Shown here in pieces: positions 1 through 11,125 of a stretch of DNA of 64,000 nt; position 1 is the first letter of the stretch, and each line of letters starts with the position of its first letter. Position numbers and translations under genes: made by a program. The notes under the pieces were generated by a model. That model had not been told where the DNA came from and did no database searches. It saw only the letters and a list, made by a program, of their open reading frames with translations. The stretch covers positions 62,001 through 126,000 of the forward strand of contig JBAIAA010000409.1 of the NCBI GenBank assembly GCA_037893245.1, written 5' to 3'. Source of the stretch: Crossaster papposus. Lineage: Eukaryota > Echinodermata > Asteroidea > Velatida > Solasteridae.

Positions 1-1307
1 GCCGCACGCGATTTTTTTTCTGTACCACTAACGCGTCAGATCGGCTAATTTTATTCCGCAGAATGACTTGGTCAGAGACTTTTATACCTTTTTCTATAAG
101 ACCCTACATGTATCTAGATGAGATTATTAACCAATAATTTTGGTTAATAGAAAAAGTAATAATAGTGACACATAAGAATCAGATCGACTCCTGTGAAAAT
201 CGTGCTCCTTCCTTCCTAATTCTCCACTAAAGCATGCACAGTACTATCGCATTTTGTCACGCGCTGGGAAATCTCGAGTCGACATGCCCCCGGCCCGGGC
301 TAGTCTTGGTTACAAGACGTCCCATATCCGCCGTATACGATGCAGCGTATGCGACGCAGTGCGCAATTCACTCAAAGAGGATACGTTTTTTTTTAAATAC
401 AACTTTTTAAATAAACAATAAAAGGGAACTGACTAAATGTAGGTTCATATCTTTTTAGATTTTGCACAAAGAAATTGACTGGAGCAGGGCTTAAAGGTTC
501 TACGCAGACCTTTCGAGGAGAATTGCTGTTTAATAATTTAAAATGTGCCTTGGTGTGTAAGTAACAAGACCAGGAGTGATAAAATGGTATAAAATGACAT
601 TAATTGGGGTTAATCACCGTAAATGTAATTGGCCCCCTAATTAACATGTTCAAACACTGACAAATGGTGGTGCTGTTCATGACGAACATTCGGCAACCCC
701 CCAAAAGAACATGTACATGTACATGCGAGATTGTATGCACGCGGGTACGCACGCAGCAGATTTTGTTCAGACATGGCGAGTGAAGACGACAGTTCGGGGC
801 CTGGGAGCGCATATATCCGCAGTATCACCAGGTCCTACATCTGAAGAAGATATTCCACTTGACAATTCCTTTGACAATAACTTGAGTCGACCATCGACTG
901 AATGATTTTGCATCGATACGCGTGGCACATGATGCATGCATGCACGGGCACGCTGGTTCACGACGTCGAAGTCTTCCCGAACATTCGTCACAATTATGCA
1001 AATTTTACATGTTAATAAGCTACCATTCTAGGGGCGGGGCCGGTCCCCCAAAGCACTTTATTATTTTTTTTCTCATATTAATTACCCAAAAAATAAAACT
1101 TTTATAAACTGAAAATCACTCAATTAGTTATAATCTTTCATTTAAACTAATAAAAACCACATTTCTAGGACCCTTTAAACCACTGTATTCACTTTGAGTG
1201 ATCCCCATTTGCAACATATTTTCCGGTTTTGCAACACTGCTAGTGTAATTCTGCTAGCATTGTGACCTTCATTGCTGCATGTAGGAAGGATATTCTTAAA
1301 TTGCCAA
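1..1307. other. No confident gene; AT-rich intergenic DNA
   Basis: No ORF here looks conserved. An ATG at 773 in a good context opens a 23-codon frame (MASEDDSSGPGSAYIRS...) that ends at 844. A neighbouring frame continues to 905 with an acidic/serine-rich peptide, so a first exon or a degraded fragment is possible but unsupported. A palindromic ACATGTACATGTACATG stretch lies near 710-726. Confidence 0.4.
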
Positions 1308-1388
1308 AGCATTTGCTGTAGATTTCTAAATTTTCTGATTTACAATATTGTGATTGATTTCAAACTAGCAGATCAAAGATTTCGGCCT

Positions 1389-2149
1389 TTAAAAGGTAGG
1401 ATACAACCATTTGCAGATATCGAAAATATTTACAACCGAATTATTAAGAAATATCTTAGTCATCTGAAAGTAAACAATGATTCTAGGCATCCAGCAAAAT
1501 TATTGCTCTAGATCAGGGTTCTAGCCACGGTGGGCGGCGCCGGGCGGTACCGCCCGGCACTGCAAATTTCCGCCCAGCACTTGGGTTCAAATTGGCTGTG
1601 CTGCCCGGCACAAAACAAAAAAAACAACAAAAATTTGTATTTTATTAATTTTTTGTTTTTAAATTAAATTATGGGCACAAAAGAAAGAGAGGAGATACAA
1701 AGTCACGTTAATCATGTTCCTGTAGTAATTAATTTTATTAATTTAGCTAAACTTTCACAGAAACATTAACTGGACTCCCGGCCGTAAGGCGAGAGAGCTC
1801 TGCTCGCTGCGCTCGCTACGCTTCGCAATCTGATAATTTACCCGGCACTAAAAAGGTCCTATATAGCTAGAACCCTGCTCTAGATATTCTGTAATTGTTT
1901 CAAAATATTGAGTTGTATTTTTTAAAAATCACAATAGCCGGACGGCGATCGCAAACACACACAAATAACATAAGAATAACTGCTCGACGCCGGTTGAAAG
2001 CAAACGCGTTTTTTCATGCTTTTCTCGTCATCCATGATTGTAAAACTTCGGACAGGTCAGATAAACGATATTTATTATAAAATACAACCCCCCATATCTA
2101 CCCATTCATGATAATTCAAGCAATTACCAATGGTGTATCCTACCTTTAA
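1389..2149. mobile_element. TTAA-flanked MITE (AGGTAGGATACACC family), interrupted
   Basis: The left end reads TTAAAAGGTAGGATACAACC and the right end is the inverse, GGTGTATCCTACCTTTAA. Both sit on TTAA, the target typical of piggyBac-type elements. The same family occurs at 7297-7686, 16346-16706 and 25447-25850. This copy is enlarged by a 364-bp insertion at 1514-1877. Family assignment to piggyBac-like MITEs is inferred from the TTAA sites only. Confidence 0.75.
1514..1877. mobile_element. hAT-like non-autonomous element with 8-bp TSD
   Basis: The ends are CAGGGTTCTAGC and GCTAGAACCCTG, perfect 12-bp inverted repeats. An exact 8-bp target duplication, CTCTAGAT, lies at 1506-1513 and 1878-1885. 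A CAGGG terminus with an 8-bp TSD is the hAT-superfamily signature. The inside has no ORF; a GC-rich part (CCGGGCGGTACCGCCCGG) is followed by AT-rich DNA. It inserted into the older TTAA-type MITE, giving a clear relative age. Confidence 0.85.
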
Positions 2150-2466
2150 ATTGCATTTACTGTAGATTTCTAAATTTTCAGATTTACGATGTTGTGATTG
2201 ATTTCAAACTAGCAGATCAGAGATTTATCGGCCTTTAAACACCTTTCCTTCAGGCCATGTCTGTATTAACACTCCCACCTATTCCCATGGCACCACCTAA
2301 GCCTAGTGAATCACCCAGTAAGGATGATGACCCATCCACCATGTGTCAAAGTATTAAGCAGACTGAACAGCCAGGAGGGCACCTGTTTGGCTTGGGTTGA
2401 ATCAAGCCTCTATAAACAGAGATCAAATGTCTCAAACTTTACCTTAAGATTTTGTGTCTAAAGTCG

Positions 2467-3317
2467 TGTTCCCATTGGACTTTTTCTTCTGCGGCCTTGC
2501 AGAAACTTACTGCGACATTACTTTGTGTAATTCTAACGTGCGTTCCCACTTGGACTTTTTGACCGAGACGTAACATTTTATTTACGGCAGTCTTTCTGAT
2601 TTGAAAATATTTATTTTGGTTAGTTTACAGTAAAGCCATTTTCTCTTTAATGACATACTTTTTTTCACAAATTATGTAGTATAATTATGCCGTAAATGTA
2701 CATGTATGCCAAGGTGTGCGGTACAGTGGGATTAGGGTGTGCGATTATTAGCACTTCTCAGGAAGCTTTAAGGCGTGCGATGGTGTGGGGGGTGCGATCA
2801 CAAGCCTCAAATCAGAAGGACTGTTACGGTACAAGACTGCAAGAATGCCGCACATTGCTGGCACTGTGCACAGTCACCTTTGAGTTGACCTACATAGTGA
2901 CGTGACGTGACGTACCGGTATTTTAGACAGCTACCCTGATGCGACACCATGAACATCCAAGCTACATTTGTCAGTATTAAAAGGAGACAGGGAACCATAC
3001 TACCGGTACTATTTTCGCATTCATTGTGGCTCAGAGCTGTGTGGTTATGACGTACATGTATACAGGAAGTGCAAAGCAGTTTACGCGTAGTCATGGTAGT
3101 TCTACATTGCGTTGCTGTTCCCAATGGACTTTTGAGTGTCCCTGAAAACTTATCGCAGCTGAGCCGAAACGTCTCATGACCACTTTCTACCTGGTTGTTT
3201 TACATCACCGTCGTGGCACGTTCCCAGGGAAGTTAGTCTACCGCACTTTCCAATTGAATTTAGTTTTGTCATTCTACAGAAAAAGTCGCGGTACATCCCA
3301 AAAGTCCAATGGGAACA
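2467..3317. mobile_element. Foldback/TIR element with GTTCCCATTGGACTTTT ends
   Basis: TGTTCCCATTGGACTTTTT at 2467 is mirrored by AAAGTCCAATGGGAACA ending at 3317. Two internal diverged copies of the same motif lie near 2552 (GTTCCCACTTGGACTTTTT) and 3115 (GTTCCCAATGGACTTTTG). No coding sequence is visible inside. Class II non-autonomous origin is inferred. Confidence 0.65.
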
Positions 3318-3556
3318 TGGCTCATTGTGGTGTTTAATCAAAAAACTTTAACAGAACCAGAGTTTTGCCTACTTTCACGATTGCCCTATTTGTTAACAAA
3401 TTGATCTCGATGACCTTGGACCTCAGTATATAACCTTGAATATCACCATCTCATGCAAGTTTCCATATTGCATCTACAGGTACATGTACGACCCAAGTTT
3501 GATTTCAATTGAACTTCAGGTTTTTTTCGAACAAGTTTTTAGATACTAAACGAAAA

Positions 3557-3760
3557 TGTAGTCGAGTCCCTGCAAGTCCGTTCACAAGTCCCTTCCGGTG
3601 AAGCCAGTCACAAGTCCCTTCATAAGGGCAGTCACAAGTAACTAAATGAACAATGACAAATGAATGCTTTTATCAAAGCTGATTTGAATAGCTTGTGATT
3701 TGAATTGGAACTGAAGGACTTGTGATGGACTTGTGATGGACTTGCAGGGATTCGACTACA
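3557..3760. mobile_element. Short MITE, about 204 bp, 23-bp TIRs
   Basis: The left end TGTAGTCGAGTCCCTGCAAG and the right end CTTGCAGGGATTCGACTACA are inverted repeats with one mismatch. Subterminal CACAAGTCC / GGACTTGTGATGGACTTGTG repeats are typical of transposase-binding regions. There is no ORF. Confidence 0.75.
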
Positions 3761-4286
3761 TCCCTGCAAAATGACAATGTATGGAAAAACTGTGTACAGA
3801 CAGACTACGATACACACAGTATGTACAGTACAGATGGACGGAGTACGTACATGTACATAGAAATATTGATTACATTGTATTAAGGAATGAGATTGTCAAG
3901 TTTAATAAATATTGATGGAATGTCGGAAAGAGATGCACGTCTTTCTATACTAGTACTGATGTCTTTCTCTCAGATTTGAAAAGTCAAAATTCAAACATTC
4001 AATTTAAAAAACAGTTGCTGCTGGCGTGGTCCGCCATTCGCTCCGTCGAACTTGGTCACATGAACTGTGAAAAGTGTACAAAAACAAATGGCGAGTACGA
4101 CCAGGCACCGTAGTTTTTCAAAATCAAAAATGTGGCTGTACTGTGTCTATGTTTAATGAGGCGTTTAAGTGAGGTAATGGCGTTGCCTTGCCGTTTGCTA
4201 AGGTGGGTAGGGTTAGGGCCAAACCCGGATTGGTCCTTCGTCCCCCATCAAACACGCCTTGCCAGCAGGCAGACGGCCAGACTCAC

Positions 4287-4460
4287 CCTTGACAAGCACT
4301 TGCGGTTGCGCAGACACAGCTTGGCCAGCTTCTGCTCGGATGAGGCAAACGGGCTGTTATCCTCCTCCTCATCGGAATACTGCACGTTGCTCAGACGCTT
4401 GTACTCGTGCTGGAGTTTACTGATTGCGTGTTGTAAGACGTGAGCGGCATCCTCCAGCTC
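4287..4460 (-). CDS. Internal exon of an unrecognised minus-strand gene
   Basis: On the minus strand an acceptor (TTATTACCCAG) precedes an open 58-codon exon that ends at a strong donor (TCAAGG|GTGAGT). The exon is phase 0 at both ends. It encodes a charged, helical segment starting ELEDAAHVLQHAISKLQHEY, followed by an acidic SDEEEDNSPF patch and the basic/Cys-containing segment KLAKLCLRNRKCLSR. Codon use is GC-richer than the surroundings, as expected of coding DNA. I do not recognise the family. The exon at 9823-9939 on the same strand has matching phase and may be an upstream exon of the same gene. A short start-codon segment near 7866-7900 (MVLNEDHEG, followed by GTAAGA) could be an alternative first exon, but this is weak. 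Confidence 0.6.
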
Positions 4461-4548
4461 CTGGGTAATAAGAGAAAAAAGATGAGGAGACGTCGAAAAA
4501 ATAATGATCAATTGATTGATAAGGTTATTGAGGAGAATGGTGGAAAGG

Positions 4549-4573
4549 TACATGTACCGGTACATGTACCGGT
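4549..4573. repeat. Palindromic TACATGTACCGGTA simple repeat
   Basis: GTACATGTACCGGTACATGT and its extension form a self-complementary run. Similar ACATGTACATGT and ACCGGTACC runs are scattered over the window, for example near 710, 6140, 8445, 28945 and 40775. This is a lineage-typical simple-repeat flavour. Confidence 0.8.
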
Positions 4574-4869
4574 AGCACGGTTGCATGATGATAAAGGAAA
4601 AAACTAATGGGGCAGGAAAGAAAGGAAGTACAATGTAGTGCCAAGACAAAGATTTCTATTCACTGACGCAGCATGAAATTCTAAACATGAGTGAAAAGAC
4701 AGCACTGTGAATAGGATTACATGGATTAGAGTCCCTTCAGAGCAATTTTATCATTAGTCATGTACATGTATGTGAATACACAAATAGCTTGTACACGTAC
4801 ATTGTAATACACGTACCGTATTACCCACTGGTACAGTACAGTACAAAGTTAACCCGAGAATGGACAATT

Positions 4870-5215
4870 CTTTTCACACATTTTATCTACCCAGGAAATT
4901 AATTTTCATTTCACCAAGTGTGAACAAGTGTGAAAAACATTTCCCACGTTGGAAAACCATTTTTACACTTTTTCACACAATATGTACACCTTTTCACAAT
5001 AATAAGATACCGATTTTAACGTTTTTACCTCTTCTCACAAGTGGCAAAACGGTTTCACACTTTTCCACACTTTTTCACATAAATTCGCAGTGTGAGGAAT
5101 TCTTTTTACACTTTTTCACACTTTTTTTATGTGTTGAAACCGTTTTGTCACTTTTTTCCACACCTTTTCACACCTTTACACAACTTTTAACAAAGTTTCC
5201 CATTTGCACCGTTGA
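4870..5215. repeat. Imperfect TTTTCACAC simple-repeat tract
   Basis: The motif (T)TTTCACA/CACACTTTT recurs irregularly about 15-20 times over roughly 350 bases. It leaves a long open frame that is only a by-product of the pyrimidine-rich repeat. It looks like a decayed minisatellite. Confidence 0.7.
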
Positions 5216-5459
5216 ACTTTAATTGCACTAGTTTTCTGTATTTAACTTAAATACAAGATACATTTGTCCATAGTTAAAGAACTTTTCTCGTAAATTCAAG
5301 TTTAATACGATGAATACGAAACTATACTCACATATTTCACTTTTGATACATACATACACTACATGTACATGTAATACAAAACGAAGAATTACCGTCTGCT
5401 ATTGTGGCAGCATAAATCACATGTACCAAGGGAACTGACTTGCTAGTTTCTTTTAAAAA

Positions 5460-6205
5460 AAAGTTAATAGGTCCTACTCGGACCAGCGATTTCTCTAAAC
5501 CAGTTCAGTCATGCGACTTGGGCCTGTCGTGGGTAGTCGTGGATATTCGTGGATAGTCTGCAATTTCAGCCTAGCAGTCACATTGTAAGATCATGTCTTG
5601 CGAACTGTAGTTATAAGACTTGTTGCCGACTGATAGCACCACTAATCGCACGACTGTTTCACGATTACTGAAGACTACAATGTACTGCGAGGGTTCATCC
5701 TTACCGTGATTCCGCAGAAACTCGACTATTTTATCGACAAGTCTGCCGTTGCCAAGGGGCAGGAAAGTTCGCCAACTGCACGCACGTGCGCACCCGAGCG
5801 CAACGAAGTTTATGAGCTAGCCCGATCGGGCGCTATTAATTGTTGCTGATAAATTTCATCTTTAAGGTCCTGTTGCACGACTGGCTATGACCAATCGTGC
5901 GACAGGTGCCGACTGGCTGTGACATATCGTGCGACAGGTGCCGACTGGCTGGGACCAGTCTTGACCAGTCATGTGACTGGTGGTGCCACTATAAATACAG
6001 GGCACGCAGAGCAGGAATGTCAGTAGTCACTGACGATCTTGGGCAGTGGCATGATCGACCGACGCAGGACAAGTCACGACTATTTGTACGACTTGTCGTA
6101 TGACTAGTCTTGCTTAGTCGTGCAACTAGTCGTACAATACATGTACATGTATGACAGGGGAATCCCAGCAGCCACGACCATGAAGAACCACCCAAGACTT
6201 GCACT
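5460..6205. repeat. Repeat-rich block with tandem GTGCGACAGGTGCCGACTGG units
   Basis: Between about 5868 and 5965 a unit of about 30 bp (GCCGACTGGCTGTGACATAT, CGTGCGACAG) is repeated about three times. Related GTCGTG, CGACTTGT and GACTAGTC words are spread over the rest. The outer parts (GCGACTTGGGCCTGTCGTGG near 5514 and an inverted relative near 6170-6205) suggest a degraded inverted-repeat element. No gene is seen. Confidence 0.5.
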
Positions 6206-7296
6206 GTACATGTACTGGGCTAGCACTGTACAGAGGATTTCCCTATGGGGAACACTTTTTCCCCTTATGGCAGTGTGTCAAACTCAAACACCCAAGGTTG
6301 TCCTGGATACTGTGATACTGTCCTTGTCAAGTTTGTAAAAGCTATGACATACATACTGTACAATGTAGGGTACGTCTAATAACCATAATGTCTGATAGGG
6401 CTGCATCCTATGGCAGGTACCGGTACATCAGCAGGGTAGGAGAAATGAAAATGACGCATTTATACCGTATTACCATCGTCTGAATCACGTGACCTTGACC
6501 TCAATTTTGTGTGTACGCACAATCGGCTAATTAGGTACATGTACACTGTACTGACATGTGCGCACGGCAGCAATTATATGCAAATTAGGACATCATGGGA
6601 CTTTTTTTCCGCTGGCAACATCAATATTCTTCAATTACCAGATGCCCTACGGGATGCTAAAAAACATCTTGGAATTTTGTTTTAGGTGGGTTATTGCATG
6701 GGAACCCATTTCTCCTGCTGTACTTCAAGGGCACCGTGCGACCATGACACCCCCAGATCAGCAGTCAATGAGAGGGTACCGGTACATTGTACATGTGTCA
6801 TGCATTTAACACCTTGACTGCCAACTACTGAGTATAGTCATAGTAACACTGTACCGGATACTGCCACTACGAGTATACTTGTAGAAAAAGATTTCGTGTC
6901 GGCTCACTCAAAGGATTTAGTTTGTTGAACTTTATTTATTTATGAAAAAATGTAGGCATGCAATTATGGGGAGCAGCAAGTCAATTTATTTTGTGTTGTT
7001 GCATCTTATGACCACAACTTAATCGGTACGTCGCTCGCGAGTAGTGATTACTACTCAGGCTGGCACGAGTATCGAATAGTTAAAATAATGCGAGTAGTTT
7101 AACGAGTAGTAAAAACTGATCACGAGTAGTGACATAATGGAGTTACTCGCCCAGCACTAGTACTATACATGTATACCGGTACTTTGATATCAATTTCCAA
7201 TGTAATACAATGTACATGTAATTTGTTTTAATATTACAGCAAATAATAGCAATTCTTACAATTCTTACAATAGCAATTGAGTACTGAGATCTGGAC
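6206..7296. other. No gene seen
   Basis: AT-rich DNA with scattered CCGGTAC/ACATGTA runs. A cluster of GAGTAGT words lies at about 7035-7150 (GCGAGTAGTGATTACTACTC and neighbours). No ORF has recognisable content. Confidence 0.5.
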
Positions 7297-7686
7297 TTAA
7301 AGGTACCGGTAGGATACACAATTTGCAGATCAATCTATATCGGAAATTGACTGCTGAATTATTAAGAAATATCTTACTTTTTTGAAAGTAAATAATGATT
7401 CTAGGCATTCATCCAGCAAAATGATTACGCTATATCCTGTTTATGTTCTCAAAAATAAAATTATATAAAACAAATTACGATTGCTGGAATGATCGTAAAA
7501 AAAACCACAAGAACAACTGCTCGTCACTGGTTGAAAACGAATGCCGTTTTTCTAAATTTGTTATCGGCATCCATGATTGTTAAACTTCGGACACATACTA
7601 TGAAAAAACAACCCCCCAAATCCACCCATTCCTGATAATTCAAGCAATTACATGTACCGGTACCAATGGTGTATACGACCTTCCTA
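7297..7686. mobile_element. TTAA-flanked MITE (AGGTAGGATACACC family)
   Basis: TTAAAGGTACCGGTAGGATAC at the left has a CCGGTA insertion in the terminal motif. The right end GGTGTATACGACCTTCC is diverged. The interior matches the family copies at 16346 and 25447: TATATCGG, TTCTAGGCATTCATCCAGCA, GAATGGGTGG on the opposite strand, and an ATCCATGATTGT-like stretch. An AT-rich degraded copy with no ORF. Confidence 0.7.
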
Positions 7687-8975
7687 ATCCAAAAACCCAC
7701 CCCCTTCCTCTCTAACAGCATGTATGAGTAATGATAGAAAATAGTATAAACTGGCTCCGGCCGTGTTAGCACTACAAGAGGAAGGGTTAATTACATTGTA
7801 ATTAATATACAAAACTCTGAATTTGGAGAACACTACAGTATAACCAGTTGTTGAGTTAAATAAATCTTTCTTACCCCTTCGTGGTCCTCATTTAGAACCA
7901 TGATGACAGTGTTAAAATAAGTTAAACACCAGCTACAGATCCGAACGATGATTCACACTGTAGACTAAACAAAACTCACGCCGTCAAATCACTTCTAAGG
8001 ATCAGCTTTCTCACAAATCACAAACACAGTCTTGGGATCTACGGTAACTCCTTCAAGAATTGCTTCTCACCACCCCTCAAAAAATGACACACGCATCTAG
8101 TGTTACTTAGAAATCAGTGAAACCTCGGCCCCTAGTCGAGTGATAGCTAGGGTCATGCTTTGTCGCTCGCTACAAAACACGGCGCTATATGTACAATTGT
8201 GTAAATTGTGTTTTCGCTGACAAATTTCCGTTGCAGAGGAAGGGCCTTTTTTTTTACGTTAGCGTGACACGGACACGGATGAGACTGGGATATGAGTCAG
8301 AGCTTGCTATTAGGCATGGGGGCTGGGCTGTCAATTGGGGTCTGAAGAGACTCTTATCAACTGTAATCCTATTCACAGTGCTGTCTTTTCACTCATGTTT
8401 AGAATTTCATGCTGCGTCAGTGAGTGGAAATAAAAGGGAGTGTCTACACATGTACCGTACAATGTACACATACGTTGATTGGAGACACACCCATTGCATA
8501 CTGCGCCACACTGTATCACTCGATTGCTGAATCACTGTCAAAACAGGCTACCATCATGTACCACAGTTCAAACGCTGGATTTAAAGAAATAAAATCTGGA
8601 AACAGAAGGGAGTGTCTTTAGGCTTGGCCAATAAAGTTGACACACCCCCTGGCAGGGACGGACTGGCCATCGAGAGGTTTTGGACAAATCCCGTTGGGCC
8701 GGTCCACTTACCGTAAAGTACATGTAGGCCAGCGCGGCATTATATTACCTAAAATTTCAACACCACCCTAATTTGTCTTCTTCTCTATTTTCTTTCATTA
8801 TACCCTTACACAATTCTATCTCTAGAACTCTTTATTGGAGACCCAAAATGTTATGGGACACAACAATTTCCCCACAATTCGGTCTGATTTTTTCAAACAA
8901 AAGAACGTGTCCCCGTAACTCGGTGTATGCCTACCCATGCTGGAGGACACGTACACACACAATATTTTAGAAAAT
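7687..8975. other. No confident gene
   Basis: Contains the weak minus-strand start/donor pair near 7866-7900 mentioned under the 4287-4460 exon. Otherwise it holds AT-rich DNA and short simple repeats. Nothing else with coding character is visible. Confidence 0.4.
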
Positions 8976-8979
8976 CTAA

Positions 8980-9272
8980 ACAGATGGCTGATAAACACGC
9001 CACCAGCAACTCGGAGTGAGGCCGGGAACATCTGTCAGCGATCGGCTCGCAGCTGGCTGGTGTGGTGTGTTGCTCACGAACTGCCGGCCTGGGCCTGCTG
9101 GGGTCGATGTTCGTGAAAAATAATCCTGCGCCTGGGTCCGGTAAATAATTAACCAGTTCTCGCCACGAGCAAGGCCGGAATTGTCTGTCAGCAGCGACAA
9201 CGCTGGAAATGCGTGGGTGTGCTTCCTGGTACCATCGGCCTGAACTCGCTTCGGATCGAGTTTTGTAAATAA
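8980..9272. mobile_element. Degraded fragments of the TTAA-CCAGTTCGCGCC MITE
   Basis: This stretch has the family words ATAAACACGCCA, GAGGCCGGGAACATCTGTCAG, TCGATGTTCGTGAAAAATAA and, from about 9150, a second partial copy starting TTAACCAGTTCTCGCC. These are at least two partial copies abutting the fuller copy at 9273-9506, so members of one family are clustered here. Confidence 0.65.
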
Positions 9273-9506
9273 TTAACCAGTTCTCGCCGGATGACAATTA
9301 TAAACGCAAAGTTTCTCCCCGATTCAAAACGGATGACGCATAAACGCACCACGAGCAAGGCCGGAAATGTCTGTCAGCAGCGAGCAAGGCCGAAAATGCA
9401 TGGGTGTGTTTTCCGGCACTGAACCTGCTTCGGATCGAGTTTCGTAAAATACAATCCCGCTCCTCAGCTCGGTGATGTTAAAATAATCCCGGCACGAACT
9501 GGTTAA
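9273..9506. mobile_element. MITE, TTAA + CCAGTTCGCGCC TIR family
   Basis: Left TTAACCAGTTCTCGCC; right GGCACGAACTGGTTAA. The interior shares ATAAACGCAAAGTTTCTCCC, AGCAAGGCCGGAAATGTCTG and CGGTGATGTTAAAATAATCC with the copies at 20450, 21875, 28045, 14852 and 44077. There is no ORF. The TTAA target and CC-starting TIR suggest piggyBac-like mobilisation. Confidence 0.8.
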
Positions 9507-9822
9507 AAAATCCGGAACTAACTGGTTTTATAAAAACAACATTCACATCCCGTGGAAGTAAATTCAAATGCGATTTTCTCAAAACTCAGGTTGGCAGCTG
9601 TGTCGCAAATTCATCAAAATGGTGACGGCATTGAGCCTAACAAACACTTTTTCGGCGCTGGCACCGTCAGAACACGAAATGGACTTCCAACACTCCCAAA
9701 TGTGCTTTAGCGCCCATTAAGCCTAACAAACACTTTTCGGCGCTATTCACCGTCAGAACACGAAATCAACCCTGAATACATACGGTACATGCACTGTACA
9801 GATATTTTATTTTGTCACGTAC

Positions 9823-9939
9823 CCTTGGGCCCAGTATCTGTAGAATGGCATCAAATTCCTCATCGGTTAAATCCAACAGGTGGTAGCCTGAAATACTGGA
9901 GTTGATTCGAGAGGCAATACGTTGCGAAGAACAGGCCAT
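9823..9939 (-). CDS. Exon of an unrecognised minus-strand gene
   Basis: On the minus strand TGTTGCTGCTACAG (acceptor-like) precedes ATGGCCTGTTCTTCG. A 39-codon open segment follows and ends CCAAGG|GTACGT, a good donor. The peptide runs MACSSQRIASRINSSISGYH and LLDLTDEEFDAILQILGPR. The ATG may be the true start, or simply the first codon of an internal exon. Both ends are phase 0, compatible with a join to the exon at 4287-4460. The TDEEFDAILQIL segment is a plausible amphipathic helix. I do not recognise the family. Confidence 0.5.
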
Positions 9940-10118
9940 CTGTAGCAGCAACAAAATACACATCAAAATGGATCAATAACTTCTTGTTAAAAAAGACAAA
10001 TTAATTAGGAGCGTCCCCGCATGCATTTTGTTAAAGTGATCAACGCGCGTTGTACAGTGTCTAAAAAAATGCTACGCCAACACGAATGATTAAGTAACTA
10101 ACAACGATGAGAACAAAT

Positions 10119-10462
10119 GTGACCGGCTCTACAAAAAGGTGTCTTAAGTCGCGCTATGCACTATCATGTAATGGCCCGCTCAACATTGAGAGGGTAAACA
10201 TTTCATCAAAATTTGTTTTTTATTTGTTGTCATAAATGAAATCTTTAATACCTACGGTTTAAGGTTTCAATAAAAGAAATGTTGATTTGGATGAATAAAG
10301 TGGAAAAAAATACAACTTTGTGTGCATGTGTAGTACAGCAGAGCCGGCTATTTCAAAGCCCGTTTTCTCAGTTGTGTAGTTTGAACTCCGAAAAAGTAAT
10401 GTAAACACGTCGTGTCTCCACGTTTTTTGCGACATAAGACACCTTTTTGTAGAGCCGGTCAC
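10119..10462. mobile_element. MITE, about 344 bp, with ~36-bp TIRs
   Basis: The left end GTGACCGGCTCTACAAAAAG (continuing GTGTCTTAAGTCGC) is mirrored by CTTTTTGTAGAGCCGGTCAC at the right. Flanks show a short AAAT duplication. Inside is AT-rich DNA and no ORF. Confidence 0.8.
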
Positions 10463-10639
10463 AAATGATGTGAAAGATAGAAAACAGATGGAAAGTCAGA
10501 AATGGAAAGAAAATAAACGAATCAGACGAGAAATTTTACCGTATTTGATATTCGCATGGATATTTTTGCATCGGTGTGACATTTTCGAAAATTTCACCTT
10601 TTCGTTTTACATTTGATTCGATATAACCCATCTGAAGGT

Positions 10640-11125
10640 TGCCTATTCCCACCAAGATAGTGAATATAAAAAACTGGGCCTGATCATTTCACCACACGAG
10701 AGCTATTTCACTTAAATGTATTTAACAAGTGCTGGAATAGAGGTTGAAATGAGGGTTCTCAGGTATTAGAAAAAAAGAATACACTTCTCCTTTACAATAC
10801 TGTTTTGTACACTTCCATCAGACATCCCGTTACCAAGTTATAGCTCTTGAAAAATTGCATTTATCAACATGTCGCAAAAGTTTTCAAGTTTTGTACATTT
10901 GATATACGGAAAAATATCAATTGTTTTTCTTTAAAAACACTTTTATTTCACTACTGCCATGATAATTTAACAAAATATAGTTAGTAGGCATACCAAAGAT
11001 CGCAAACATCAATAAATCTGAAGAAAACAAAAATCAGACATTCATTATTTTGCAGTTTTCTTCGCTAGTATGCGGGCTGTGTCTAGTTCCGTCTCATTTT
11101 GTCAGAGCGCCTCACATAATAATTA
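10640..11125. repeat. Interspersed repeat paralogous to 21734-22880
   Basis: Shared words in the same order include GGTTCTCAGGTA(C/T)TAGA, TTCTCCTT(T)ACAAT, TCAGACATC/TTTCGTAA-like, ATGTCGCAAAAG and CAAAACACTTTT-like. The right end is GTTCCGTCTCATTTTGTCAG. This copy lacks the MITE and foldback insertions found in the other copy, so it serves as an empty-site reference. Confidence 0.65.

Larger units (their letters stand above)
1308..2237. repeat. 85-bp direct duplication flanking a TIR element
   Basis: About 85 bp at 1308-1392 (from GCATTTGCTGTAGATTTC to CGGCCTTTAA) recurs at about 2153-2237 with only a few differences, on the two sides of the TIR element at 1389-2149. Ordinary transposition does not duplicate 85 bp of flank. 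A tandem duplication, or recombination between element copies, is a better explanation. The repeats are too short for LTRs and no coding region lies between them. Confidence 0.7.

Noticed and set aside
1308-2237. 85-bp direct repeats as LTRs of a retroelement
   Set aside because: Too short, no retroelement coding region or primer-binding site between them, and the interior is explained by a MITE plus a hAT-like insertion.
4860-5222. Plus-strand 120-codon ORF rich in FHT/LF
   Set aside because: Lies entirely in the TTTTCACAC simple-repeat tract; composition is explained by the repeat.
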